The notes under the pieces: generated by a model
Databases searched by the model: none
The model's input: only the letters and a program-made list of their open reading frames with translations
What the model was told of the DNA's origin: nothing
Made by a program: the position numbers and the translations under genes
Part shown: piece by piece, positions 1 to 5,947 of the stretch
Position numbering within the stretch: position 1 is the first letter of the stretch
Layout: every line of letters starts with the position of its first letter
Source of the DNA: Collinsella sp. CAG:166
Lineage (GTDB): Bacteria; Actinomycetota; Coriobacteriia; Coriobacteriales; Coriobacteriaceae
NCBI GenBank assembly: GCA_000434535.1
Contig: FR878634.1
Coordinates: 1-11,027, forward strand
Reading direction: 5' to 3'
DNA length: 11,027 bases

Positions 1-49
1 CGGTACGTGTGATACCGGCGGGCATTTTGCGTTTTGGGTGCGGTGGACG

Positions 50-1279
50 CTACACGCGCGTCGCATCCTTGGGGCTCATGGTCATGCTCTGGAAGCGGTT
101 CTCCATGTAGTCGTTATCGAAGTACTTGCCGTAGAACTGCGCAACGGGAATATCCGGTTCCGTGCCGTTGACGCGCTGATACCAATAATCGAGCGACTGC
201 AGCGTCATAACGCCATCAACCAGCATAATGATGGTGAAGATGACGGTAGCCGAGTAGCGGCTCTTCCACGGAATCATGTTGATGAGTTTGAGCAATCTGG
301 GCAGAAGCAGCTTGATCCAGATGAGTCCACCCAGGCCCCATAGGCAGGCGAAGCCCGTGCAGGTACGTCCGCCGGTAAGGACGGCGAGCGGATCGGGCAT
401 GCCAAAGAGCTTCATATGCGAGTAGCTCCACGAGACCACACCGAACGAGGTCTGCATAAACCAGCCCACGAACACCTCAAAGCTTGCGCCGAGCAGCGCG
501 CTCACCAAAAAGATAATGATGGGGTTCTTTTTGTAGAAGCGGTTGAGCACCATGGTCATGAGCACGGCGCCAAATCCGTAGATGGGGCTGAAGGGGCCAA
601 ACAGCATGCCGGCGCGGTTCTGGTAGACGCCCGGGTCGTCGACCGTCATGTGCCAGATGTCCTCGGCGATCAGACCGAGTATGCAGCAGACAAAGAATAC
701 CCAGAACAGGTTGAAGTAGTTGAGTTTGATGTAGCCTTCGCCGGTTTCATCGCGCCCGAGCATGCCCTCGGCGGCGGCGTCGCGATCGAGCATCTCCTGC
801 AGGCGGCGCTGCAGCTCGCGCTCCTGGCGCAGCGTGGGGTCGACGGTGGCCGAAAGCGCGACGAGGATGCCGAGCTGGATGGCAGGGCGCAGCAAGAAGG
901 GCCCGATGCCCTGGAGCATCACGTCAACCAAAAGCTCGACGACGGTAAACGCGATAAGGATATAGGACAGGCGAGCGGCGTTGCGACGCTGGTTTTTGAT
1001 AAGGTCCAGGCCAAAGATGATCAGGATGACGGCGCTTGCCGCAGAGAGCATGATGCCGGCGACGATAAGGCCGACCGCGACGAGTGTGTTGTCGCCGAGC
1101 TTGGCGGCGGCGTTGCCGTTGATGAGCGCGGTGATGACCTGCCACATAAAGGCGCCGACCGAGGGGAGCGTGCCCACGCCGGACAGGATGCACAGGACGG
1201 CGTACACCTTAATGATGAGGGGGATCTTCTTGACCTCCGCGGCGCTGGGGACGCTGGGGTCGAGTTCGTTTCGATCCAT
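50..1279 (-). CDS. Polytopic membrane protein with C-terminal CmpB-type putative ABC permease domain
   Basis: This is a 409-residue integral membrane protein of unproven function. Residues about 20-145 hold roughly four hydrophobic segments. A charged linker rich in R, E, Q and D follows (about 150-182). The second half (about 186-365) carries several more membrane segments and the family-like motifs GLIAEDIW, NRAGMLFGPFSPIYGFGA, FEVFVGW and GRTCTGFACLWGLGG. These resemble the 'putative ABC-transporter type IV' family (CmpB, PF06541), where a G..E helix, an rG.l.gP..PiYG loop and a GR.C.....LWG segment are typical. The start at 1279 is preceded on the minus strand by GAGAAAGG at good spacing; an in-frame extension to 1456 is possible but has basic, non-membrane sequence and a poor start context. 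No ATPase partner lies beside it, so the ABC label rests on the family name only. It is divergent from purF. I am sure it is a membrane gene and fairly sure of the family; the substrate is unknown. Confidence 0.85.
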   Translation of the reverse strand: MDRNELDPSVPSAAEVKKIPLIIKVYAVLCILSGVGTLPSVGAFMWQVITALINGNAAAKLGDNTLVAVGLIVAGIMLSAASAVILIIFGLDLIKNQRRNAARLSYILIAFTVVELLVDVMLQGIGPFLLRPAIQLGILVALSATVDPTLRQERELQRRLQEMLDRDAAAEGMLGRDETGEGYIKLNYFNLFWVFFVCCILGLIAEDIWHMTVDDPGVYQNRAGMLFGPFSPIYGFGAVLMTMVLNRFYKKNPIIIFLVSALLGASFEVFVGWFMQTSFGVVSWSYSHMKLFGMPDPLAVLTGGRTCTGFACLWGLGGLIWIKLLLPRLLKLINMIPWKSRYSATVIFTIIMLVDGVMTLQSLDYWYQRVNGTEPDIPVAQFYGKYFDNDYMENRFQSMTMSPKDATRV

Positions 1280-1324
1280 ACATAACCTTTCTCGTTTTGC
1301 TGTAGGTACAAGGATACGCCGCCG

Positions 1325-1357
1325 ACCTGCCAAAAGACAGGACGAACGTCCCAATTG
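1325..1357. repeat. Intergenic repeat element copy 1
   Basis: The stretch begins ACCTGCCAAAA then GACAGG. The same two words occur in the same order, separated by three extra bases, in the element after purF (3246-3256 and 3260-3265). It continues into the palindrome GGACGAACGTCC (1340-1351). GAACGTCCCA (1344-1353) recurs at 5312-5321. It lies in the probable 5' leader of the minus-strand membrane-protein gene. Confidence 0.5.
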
Positions 1358-1461
1358 CAACAATGCAAGCCCTAACGGCGGGCGAGACACGTCGCAACGA
1401 AAGCATGCGGGATCGTCGGCCCCGAGGCGGTTGCCCAATAAAATGTTTGGCTGCAAAACGG

Positions 1462-1467
1462 ATTATA
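1462..1467 (-). promoter_or_regulatory. Candidate -10 box for the minus-strand membrane-protein gene
   Basis: The plus strand reads ATTATA, which is a perfect TATAAT on the minus strand, about 183 bp upstream of the start at 1279. The region where a -35 should lie (about 1484-1490) overlaps the AT-rich palindrome and does not resemble TTGACA. The evidence is a single hexamer. Confidence 0.3.
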
Positions 1468-1477
1468 AGCTCGGTGG

Positions 1478-1490
1478 GCTTTTAAAAAGC
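1478..1490. promoter_or_regulatory. AT-rich palindrome between divergent promoters, possible operator
   Basis: GCTTTTAAAAAGC is a perfect 13-bp palindrome around a central A. It lies about 40 bp upstream of the purF -10 box and covers the expected -35 zone of the minus-strand promoter, so a bound protein could affect both genes. It could equally be a simple AT-rich upstream element. No known purine-repressor operator sequence is evident. Confidence 0.3.
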
Positions 1491-1526
1491 GCTGTTCATG
1501 CGCGGGAGTGCTTGTCTTGCCGTGCG

Positions 1527-1532
1527 TATAAT
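1527..1532 (+). promoter_or_regulatory. Candidate purF -10 box
   Basis: A perfect TATAAT lies 41 bp before the ATG at 1574. No good -35 hexamer is visible at 16-18 bp spacing, though a TG dinucleotide sits just upstream. Similar -10 words (TACAAT and CACAAT) stand 35 bp before the starts of the ABC ATPase and parvulin genes, which supports a common promoter style. Confidence 0.5.
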
Positions 1533-1573
1533 AGGGCAGGTAACGCCAAATAACGAGGCTCTGAGGGGATGCC

Positions 1574-3244
1574 ATGTCTCAAGAAACCATCCACGCGGCC
1601 GAGCGCGCCGCGGGACAGGTGAAGACCATGTCGACGTATGATCCGGACTCCGACCAGCTGCATGAGGAATGCGGCATTTTTGGTGTGTGGGCGCCCGATC
1701 GCGATGTGGCTCGACTGACGTACTTTGGTCTGCGCGCGCTGCAGCATCGCGGCCAGGAATCGGCGGGAATCGCCGTGGGCGACGGCGGCACGGTTATGGT
1801 TCGCAAAGACCTGGGACTGCTCGATCGCGTGTTCTCCAACGCCGACCTGTCGACGCTCTCCGGTCAGCTGGCCGTGGGCCACGTGCGCTATGGCACTGCC
1901 GGTGCCAAGAGCTGGGAAGCCTCGCAGCCGCATCTTTCTACCATCAACAGCGTCATTATCGCGCTTGCTCACAACGGCACTCTGGTCAACACCGACGAGC
2001 TGCGCCGCCAGCTAATCGAGCTGGGCGTGCCGTTCCTCTCCAATTCGGATTCCGAGGTCGCGACCAAGCTTATCGGCTACTTTACCCAGCGTACGGGCCA
2101 CCTGCGCGAGGGCATTCGCAAGACCATGGAGCTTGTGCGCGGCGGCTACGCCATGACGCTCATCAACGAGCAGGCGCTCTACGCCTTCCGCGATCCGCAC
2201 GGCATTCGCCCGCTCGTGCTGGGCAAGCTGGTGGACGAGGGTCTGGACCAAGCCGATGCCGCATCCGTTTCGCAGCTGCCCTCGCAAGACGGCGCCGCGA
2301 CGGTCGACTCCGCCGTCCATGTCACGCGCGCCGGCGGCTGGGTCGTTGCTTCCGAGACCTGCGCACTTGACATTGTGGGTGCCGAGTACGTCCGTGACGT
2401 TCGTCCCGGCGAGATTTTGCGCATCAGCGCCGAGGGTCTGGTATCCGAGCAGGGCGTGCCTGCAGCCGAAGAGCCCGCAAACTGCATCTTTGAGCAGGTC
2501 TACTTTGCCCGCCCCGACTCCATCATGAACGGCAAGAGCGTCTATGCCTGCCGTTACGACATGGGTCGTCAGCTGGCACACGAGGAGCCCGTCGAGGCCG
2601 ATCTGGTCATCGGCGTGCCCGACTCCGGCCTGCCGCCCGCGGAGGGGTATTCGCACGAGAGCGGTATTCCCTTTGGCGAGGGCCTTATCAAGAACCGCTA
2701 CGTGGGCCGTACGTTTATTGAGCCTACGCAGGAGTTGCGCGCCATGGGCGTGCGTATGAAACTCAACCCGCTGCGCGACAACATCGAGGGCAAGCGCCTG
2801 GTCGTGATCGACGACTCCATCGTGCGCGGCACCACCATGGTGCAGCTCGTCAAGATGCTGCGCAACGCTGGTGCCAAGGAGATTCATATCCGCATCAACT
2901 CGCCCGAGGTCATCTGGCCGTGCTTCTACGGCATCGATACCGACGTGCAGTCGCAGCTCATCAGCGCCAACAAGACGGTCGATGAGATTTGCGAGTATAT
3001 CGGCGCCGATTCGCTGGCCTTCCTTTCGGTCGAGGGCCTGCTTAAGGTCATGCCCAAGGGCGGTTACTGCGATGCGTGCTTTACCGGCCGCTACCCCGTG
3101 GCGATTCCCGAGAGTTTTGGCCGCGACAAGTTCATGGAGGGCTTTAAGCCCCGCAACCTGGACAAGCCGCTGCACTTTGATGACGACGCCGTGGTCGAGA
3201 AATACGACGACCGCAGCTGGGAAGAGGAACACGGCGAGGCCTAA
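1574..3244 (+). CDS. purF: Amidophosphoribosyltransferase (PurF), Fe-S cluster type
   Basis: PurF makes 5-phosphoribosylamine from PRPP and glutamine, the first committed step of purine synthesis. The N-terminal class II glutaminase domain has the catalytic Cys at residue 33 (HEECGIFG), exposed after propeptide removal, plus LQHRGQES, HVRYGTAG, AHNGTLVN and NSDSE. The C-terminal phosphoribosyltransferase domain has the PRPP loop VVIDDSIVRGTT (410-421). Cysteines C304, C450, C499 and C502 match the four ligands of the Bacillus-type [4Fe-4S] cluster. About 30 extra residues (roughly 220-253) rich in Asp, Ala and Ser sit between GIRPLVLGK and WVVASETCA, where relatives have a short turn. Two starts are plausible: 1574 (GAGGGG, 5-nt gap) and 1628 (AGGTGA, 5-nt gap). 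The second gives a 14-residue propeptide, closer to known relatives. The stop codon overlaps a hairpin element. Identity is secure; the start is not. Confidence 0.97.
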   Translation: MSQETIHAAERAAGQVKTMSTYDPDSDQLHEECGIFGVWAPDRDVARLTYFGLRALQHRGQESAGIAVGDGGTVMVRKDLGLLDRVFSNADLSTLSGQLAVGHVRYGTAGAKSWEASQPHLSTINSVIIALAHNGTLVNTDELRRQLIELGVPFLSNSDSEVATKLIGYFTQRTGHLREGIRKTMELVRGGYAMTLINEQALYAFRDPHGIRPLVLGKLVDEGLDQADAASVSQLPSQDGAATVDSAVHVTRAGGWVVASETCALDIVGAEYVRDVRPGEILRISAEGLVSEQGVPAAEEPANCIFEQVYFARPDSIMNGKSVYACRYDMGRQLAHEEPVEADLVIGVPDSGLPPAEGYSHESGIPFGEGLIKNRYVGRTFIEPTQELRAMGVRMKLNPLRDNIEGKRLVVIDDSIVRGTTMVQLVKMLRNAGAKEIHIRINSPEVIWPCFYGIDTDVQSQLISANKTVDEICEYIGADSLAFLSVEGLLKVMPKGGYCDACFTGRYPVAIPESFGRDKFMEGFKPRNLDKPLHFDDDAVVEKYDDRSWEEEHGEA

Positions 3245-3288
3245 AACCTGCCAAAAAGGGACAGGTTTATTTTGGTAGGTTTTACCTG
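3243..3288. repeat. Intergenic repeat element copy 2, hairpin at the purF stop codon
   Basis: Arms AAAACCTGCCAAAA (3243-3256) and TTTTGGTAGGTTTT (3270-3283) pair over 14 bp with one G-U, enclosing a 13-nt loop that contains GGGACAGG. The hairpin begins inside the purF stop codon and ends in a short U-run, so it could also act as a weak terminator. Alternative pairings exist: AAACCTG (3244-3250) with CAGGTTT (3262-3268), or CAGGT (3262-3266) with ACCTG (3284-3288). Confidence 0.6.
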
Positions 3289-3305
3289 CTGTTTTGTTGA
3301 TATGA

Positions 3306-3332
3306 CGGCGCGCGTTGTTATGGCGCGCGCCG
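3306..3332. other. GC-rich hairpin in the purF-purM gap
   Basis: CGGCGCGCG (3306-3314) and CGCGCGCCG (3324-3332) form a perfect 9-bp stem with a 9-nt loop. No U-run follows, so it is not a classic terminator. It could pause polymerase or protect an mRNA end between purF and purM. Confidence 0.4.
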
Positions 3333-3400
3333 AAATGAACGCAACTATGAGCACCGTTTGGCGCCCGGGCGGCGGACGGTAGTGGGAGAGGAAGGCTCAG

Positions 3401-4504
3401 ATGAGCGACAGCAAGCATGTGACGTATGAGGATGCCGGCGTCGATACCGCCGAGGGCGGCCGTGCCGTCGACGCGATTAAGCAGATGGTCAAGGACACCA
3501 ACCGCCCCGAGGTCATCGGCGGTATCGGCGGCTTCGGTGGCCTGTTCTCGGCCGCCGCGCTTAAGGATATGGAAGACCCGATTCTGATTAGCGGTACCGA
3601 CGGCGTGGGCACCAAACTCGTGCTCGCCCAGATCATGGACCGTCACGAGACGGTGGGCCAGGACCTGGTCGCCATGTGCGTCAACGACATTTTGGCTTCG
3701 GGCGCCGAGCCGCTGTTCTTCCTGGACTACGTTGCCATCGGCCACATTGAGGCCGAGCACATGGCAAAGATCATCAAGGGTGTGGCCGACGGCTGCAAGC
3801 TCGCGGGCTGCGCGCTCGTGGGCGGCGAGATGGCCGAGCATCCGGGCGTCATGGCTCCGGCCGACTACGACCTCGCCGGCTTTACCGTGGGCGTCGTCGA
3901 TCGTCCCAAGATGCTCGACCCCGCGAATGTCCGTCCCGGCGACGTGATTCTGGGCCTGCCCTCCACCGGCGTGCATTCCAACGGCTACTCGCTCGTGCGC
4001 AAGGTCATCGGCGTCGACGGCATTAAGCCGGGCACGCCCGAGGCCGCCGCTAAGGCCGAGGAGCTGAGCCGTCCGCTCGAGGAACTCGGCGGCGCATCGC
4101 TGGCAGACGCCCTGTTGGCCCCCACGCGTATCTATGTCAAGCCGATTCTGGAGCTGCTGCGCGGTGGCGCTCCGGTGCACGCCATCGCCCACATCACCGG
4201 CGGCGGCATCACCGAGAACCTCAACCGCGCGCTTGCCGACGACGTCGACGCCGTGGTCACCCGCAACGGCGTCGAGATGGGTTGGGACGTTCCGCCCGTC
4301 ATCACCTACGTGTCGCGCCAGGCCGAGCTCGCGCCCAACGAGGCATGCAAGACCTTCAACATGGGCGTTGGCCTGTGCCTGATCGTCGCCCCCGAGGACG
4401 AGGCTGCCGTGACCGAGGCCCTGGTCGCGCTGGGCGAGAAGCCGTTCCGCGTGGGCGAGTGCGTCGAGGGCTCCGGTAAGGTCGTGTACTCCGATGAGCG
4501 CTAA
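3401..4504 (+). CDS. purM: Phosphoribosylformylglycinamidine cyclo-ligase (AIR synthetase, PurM)
   Basis: PurM closes the imidazole ring: FGAM plus ATP gives AIR, ADP and phosphate, the fifth step of purine synthesis, in the cytoplasm. At 367 residues it is slightly longer than typical bacterial PurM. Family landmarks run in order: YEDAGVDTAEGG near the start, RPEVIGGIGGFGGLF, the nucleotide-site motif TDGVGTKL (66-73), DLVAMCVNDILASGAEPLFFLDY, GCALVGGEMAEHPG, GLPSTGVHSNGYSLVR, and HITGGGITENLNRAL starting at H264. The GGEMAEHPG motif differs from the more common GGETAEMPG, a Thr to Met change. The start at 3401 has GGAAGG about 6 nt upstream. The last 11 nt overlap the purN start, which implies translational coupling. 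A 156-bp gap with two hairpins separates it from purF, so it may be partly uncoupled from purF transcription. Confidence 0.97.
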   Translation: MSDSKHVTYEDAGVDTAEGGRAVDAIKQMVKDTNRPEVIGGIGGFGGLFSAAALKDMEDPILISGTDGVGTKLVLAQIMDRHETVGQDLVAMCVNDILASGAEPLFFLDYVAIGHIEAEHMAKIIKGVADGCKLAGCALVGGEMAEHPGVMAPADYDLAGFTVGVVDRPKMLDPANVRPGDVILGLPSTGVHSNGYSLVRKVIGVDGIKPGTPEAAAKAEELSRPLEELGGASLADALLAPTRIYVKPILELLRGGAPVHAIAHITGGGITENLNRALADDVDAVVTRNGVEMGWDVPPVITYVSRQAELAPNEACKTFNMGVGLCLIVAPEDEAAVTEALVALGEKPFRVGECVEGSGKVVYSDER

Positions 4505-5195
4505 CGAGCAGATGGCTGCTGCCGCGAGCCTGGGCTTTGTGCCCTACACCCGTCCGACCGGCACCGATACGGCCGAGCCGCTCAAGATCGGTGTGCTCAT
4601 CAGCGGTTCGGGTACCAACCTGCAGGCGCTGATCGATCTGATCGCCGCCGGCAAGCTCAACGCTTCGATTGAGCTTGTGGTGTCGAGCCGTCCTTCGGCT
4701 AAGGGTTTGCAGCGCGCTGAGCGCGCGGGCATCCAGACGCTCACGCTGTCCAAGGATGTCTACGCCGACCCCATCGCCGCCGACGAGATCATCGCGCACG
4801 AGCTTCTCGAGCGCGGCTGCGAGTATGTGGTCATGGCCGGCTACATGCGCATGGTGCACACGCCTCTGCTGGCGGCGTTTCCCAACCGCGTGGTCAATCT
4901 GCATCCGGCGCTGCTGCCGAGCTTTACCGGTGCGCATGCGATTGACGATGCCTTTGCGCGCGGCGTCAAGGTGACCGGCGTGACCGTGCACTTTGCCAAC
5001 GAGATTTACGACAACGGCCCCATCATCGCCCAGCGCGCGCTGGCTGTCGAGGAGGGCTGGGATGTCGACACGCTCGAGGAGCACATCCATGCGATTGAGC
5101 ATGTGCTGTATCCCGAGGTCGTGCAGATGCTCGCCGACGGCCGCGTCCACGTGTTGGAGAGCGGCAAGGTCGCAATTGACGCGCCTCGCGGCTAG
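4494..5195 (+). CDS. purN: Phosphoribosylglycinamide formyltransferase (GAR transformylase, PurN)
   Basis: PurN transfers the formyl group of 10-formyl-tetrahydrofolate to GAR, the third step of purine synthesis. The core begins at KIGVLISGSGTNLQALID, the phosphate-binding segment. Catalytic residues are all present: N135 and H137 in NLHPALLPSF, H166 in TVHF, and D173 in YDNGPII. The 38-residue gap from N135 to D173 equals that of the E. coli enzyme (N106 to D144). About 31 residues precede the core (MSANEQMAAAASLGFVPYTR and on), absent from compact PurN proteins, so 233 residues is longer than usual. The start ATG lies inside the purM end, overlapping by 11 nt, with no strong ribosome site of its own; the true start could be further in. 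A strong terminator follows. No purH or purD is adjacent. Confidence 0.96.
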   Translation: MSANEQMAAAASLGFVPYTRPTGTDTAEPLKIGVLISGSGTNLQALIDLIAAGKLNASIELVVSSRPSAKGLQRAERAGIQTLTLSKDVYADPIAADEIIAHELLERGCEYVVMAGYMRMVHTPLLAAFPNRVVNLHPALLPSFTGAHAIDDAFARGVKVTGVTVHFANEIYDNGPIIAQRALAVEEGWDVDTLEEHIHAIEHVLYPEVVQMLADGRVHVLESGKVAIDAPRG

Positions 5196-5205
5196 CGGCG
5201 CACAG

Positions 5206-5211
5206 TACAAT
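5206..5211 (+). promoter_or_regulatory. Candidate -10 box just before the purN terminator
   Basis: GTACAAT is the same 7-mer found before the ABC ATPase gene (7872-7878). Here it lies 11 bp after the purN stop and 15 bp before the terminator stem. A transcript from it would be about 50 nt and end at the terminator. It may be chance, since no -35 box is visible. Confidence 0.2.
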
Positions 5212-5226
5212 TTAGCCGAGTAGTCA

Positions 5227-5270
5227 GGGTGGTCATTGGCGCCAAGGCGCGCGTGGCCACCTTTTGTTTT
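5227..5270 (+). terminator. Rho-independent terminator after purN
   Basis: GGTGGTCA (5228-5235) pairs with TGGCCACC (5254-5261) over 8 bp with one G-U, around an 18-nt loop that holds a further GGCGCC palindrome. TTTTGTTTT follows at 5262-5270. It closes the purFMN block. Confidence 0.8.
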
Positions 5271-5276
5271 GGGTAG

Positions 5277-5321
5277 TCATTGGGGACGGTCTTTAACGAC
5301 TGGTCATGCAAGAACGTCCCA
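5277..5321. repeat. Intergenic repeat element copy 3
   Basis: The element starts TCATTGGGGACGG, a 13-mer identical to the start of the element at 7742. GGGACGGTCTT (5283-5293) and AAGAACGTCCC (5310-5320) form an inverted repeat matching at 10 of 11 positions around a 16-nt centre. It begins 7 bp after the terminator U-run and ends 26 bp before the EIIA start. Confidence 0.6.
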
Positions 5322-5347
5322 GGTGACTAGGTGAGAGAGGTGAGCGC

Positions 5348-5812
5348 ATGGCGGATAACGAAGCGCTGTTTACGCCTGAGTTGGTGTTTTTTGATTGGGA
5401 GTGTGCGACGCCGGATGAGGTGTTCGCGCGGCTTGAGGGCGAGCTTGCACCACGTGGCTACATTGCATCCGGTTGGCTCGACGCCGTTCGCACGCGCGAG
5501 GATGCCTATCCCACGGGTCTTGCCATGCCGGCGGCAAACATTGCCATTCCGCATACCGATCCGGGGTTTGTGGCCAAGCCCTATATCGCGGTGGTGAAGC
5601 CCGCCGCGCCCGTGACATTTAACGCTATGGCTGGCATGGGCGCTCCGGTGCCGGCGCAGATCGTCATTAATCTGGGCATCGCCGAGCCGGGAGGCCAGGT
5701 CGAGGCCCTGCAGGCGCTCATGAACATCTTTATGGACGCCGATGCCGCAGCCGACGTGCTCGGCCAGACCACGTCCCAGGGCATGGTCGACGCCATCCGC
5801 CGCCACTTCTAA
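5348..5812 (+). CDS. PTS EIIA domain protein, galactitol/fructose (EIIA-2) type, stand-alone
   Basis: This 154-residue cytoplasmic protein is one EIIA domain of the PTS_EIIA_2 family, which takes phosphate from HPr on a histidine and passes it to an EIIB. The active-site segment reads YPTGLAMPAANIAIPHTD, with the phospho-acceptor H69. Next come PAAPVTFNAMAG, VPAQIVINLGI and EALQALMNIF, the order and spacing seen in the GatA (galactitol) branch. No EIIB, EIIC, HPr or sugar catabolic gene lies within the window, so it either serves a permease encoded elsewhere or acts as a regulator. The start has GAGAGGTGAG just upstream. It is preceded by a terminator and a repeat element, so it probably has its own promoter, although I could not find one. 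Family assignment is firm; sugar and role are unknown. Confidence 0.9.
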   Translation: MADNEALFTPELVFFDWECATPDEVFARLEGELAPRGYIASGWLDAVRTREDAYPTGLAMPAANIAIPHTDPGFVAKPYIAVVKPAAPVTFNAMAGMGAPVPAQIVINLGIAEPGGQVEALQALMNIFMDADAAADVLGQTTSQGMVDAIRRHF

Positions 5813-5820
5813 GGTGCCGG

Positions 5821-5880
5821 CTGCCAGAGCTGTCCCCTTTGCACCAAAATGGTGCAGATTAACCTGTCCCCAATGCACCA
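5821..5880. repeat. Intergenic repeat element copy 4, nested direct and inverted repeats
   Basis: CTGTCCCC-TTT-GCACCA (5830-5846) recurs as CTGTCCCC-AAT-GCACCA (5864-5880), 15 of 17 bases the same. Between them lies TGGTGC (5850-5855), which pairs with the first GCACCA over up to 9 bp around an AAA loop. On the minus strand it contains CATTGGGGAC followed by AGG, tying it to the elements at 5277 and 7742. Confidence 0.6.
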
Positions 5881-5906
5881 AGCGTGCCGCGGGGGCTGCG
5901 TTGTGA

Positions 5907-5912
5907 CACAAT
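5907..5912 (+). promoter_or_regulatory. Candidate -10 box for the parvulin gene
   Basis: CACAAT lies 35 bp before the ATG at 5948, the same distance as the TACAAT before the ABC ATPase gene. It matches the consensus less well, and a -35 box is not evident. Confidence 0.3.
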
Positions 5913-5947
5913 GGCGTTTGTTCGATTCGTTATGCGAAAGGCCAACT

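Larger units (their letters stand above)
1280..1573. promoter_or_regulatory. Divergent intergenic region between the membrane-protein gene and purF
   Basis: This 294-bp gap separates two divergent start codons. It contains a TATAAT for purF (1527-1532), a TATAAT on the minus strand (plus-strand ATTATA at 1462-1467) that could serve the membrane-protein gene with a leader of about 175 nt, an AT-rich palindrome GCTTTTAAAAAGC (1478-1490), and a repeat-like element at 1325-1357. I see no convincing -35 boxes, no tRNA, and no riboswitch fold I recognise. Confidence 0.6.

Noticed and set aside
1..17. Small inverted repeat CGGTA/TACCG at the window start, possible terminator of the minus-strand gene
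   Set aside because: Only 5 bp can be seen and the rest would lie outside the window, so it cannot be supported.
416..1285. A 289-codon plus-strand frame opposite the membrane-protein gene
   Set aside because: The product is rich in Asp, His, Gln and Gly, with no hydrophobic core or motif; it mirrors the membrane helices on the other strand.
1280..1456. A 59-residue extension of the membrane protein
   Set aside because: The added sequence is Arg-rich and translated from a repeat element; the start at 1279 has a good ribosome site.
1280..1573. A purine riboswitch or PurR box upstream of purF
   Set aside because: I looked for paired conserved riboswitch loops and for Bacillus-type CGAA/TTCG operator pairs and saw neither.
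3335..3382. A 15-codon open frame before purM that could be a leader peptide
   Set aside because: There is no ribosome site upstream, no run of regulatory codons, and no terminator-antiterminator pair linked to it.
2012..4192. A 726-codon open frame on the minus strand that spans parts of purF and purM and the gap between them
   Set aside because: It lies antisense to two certain enzymes. Long antisense frames are common in GC-rich DNA because third-position G and C remove stop codons. The translated product has low-complexity His/Ala/Asp/Gly-rich sequence with no recognisable family.
5821..5880. A CRISPR array, suggested by repeated CTGTCCCC words
   Set aside because: There are only two copies, spaced 34 nt start to start, with the intervening DNA partly complementary to the repeat. 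No cas gene is present.
5849..5947. A 33-residue extension of the parvulin protein from an upstream ATG
   Set aside because: It would be translated from the repeat element and candidate promoter, has no ribosome site, and would bury the basic N-terminus that normally precedes a signal anchor.
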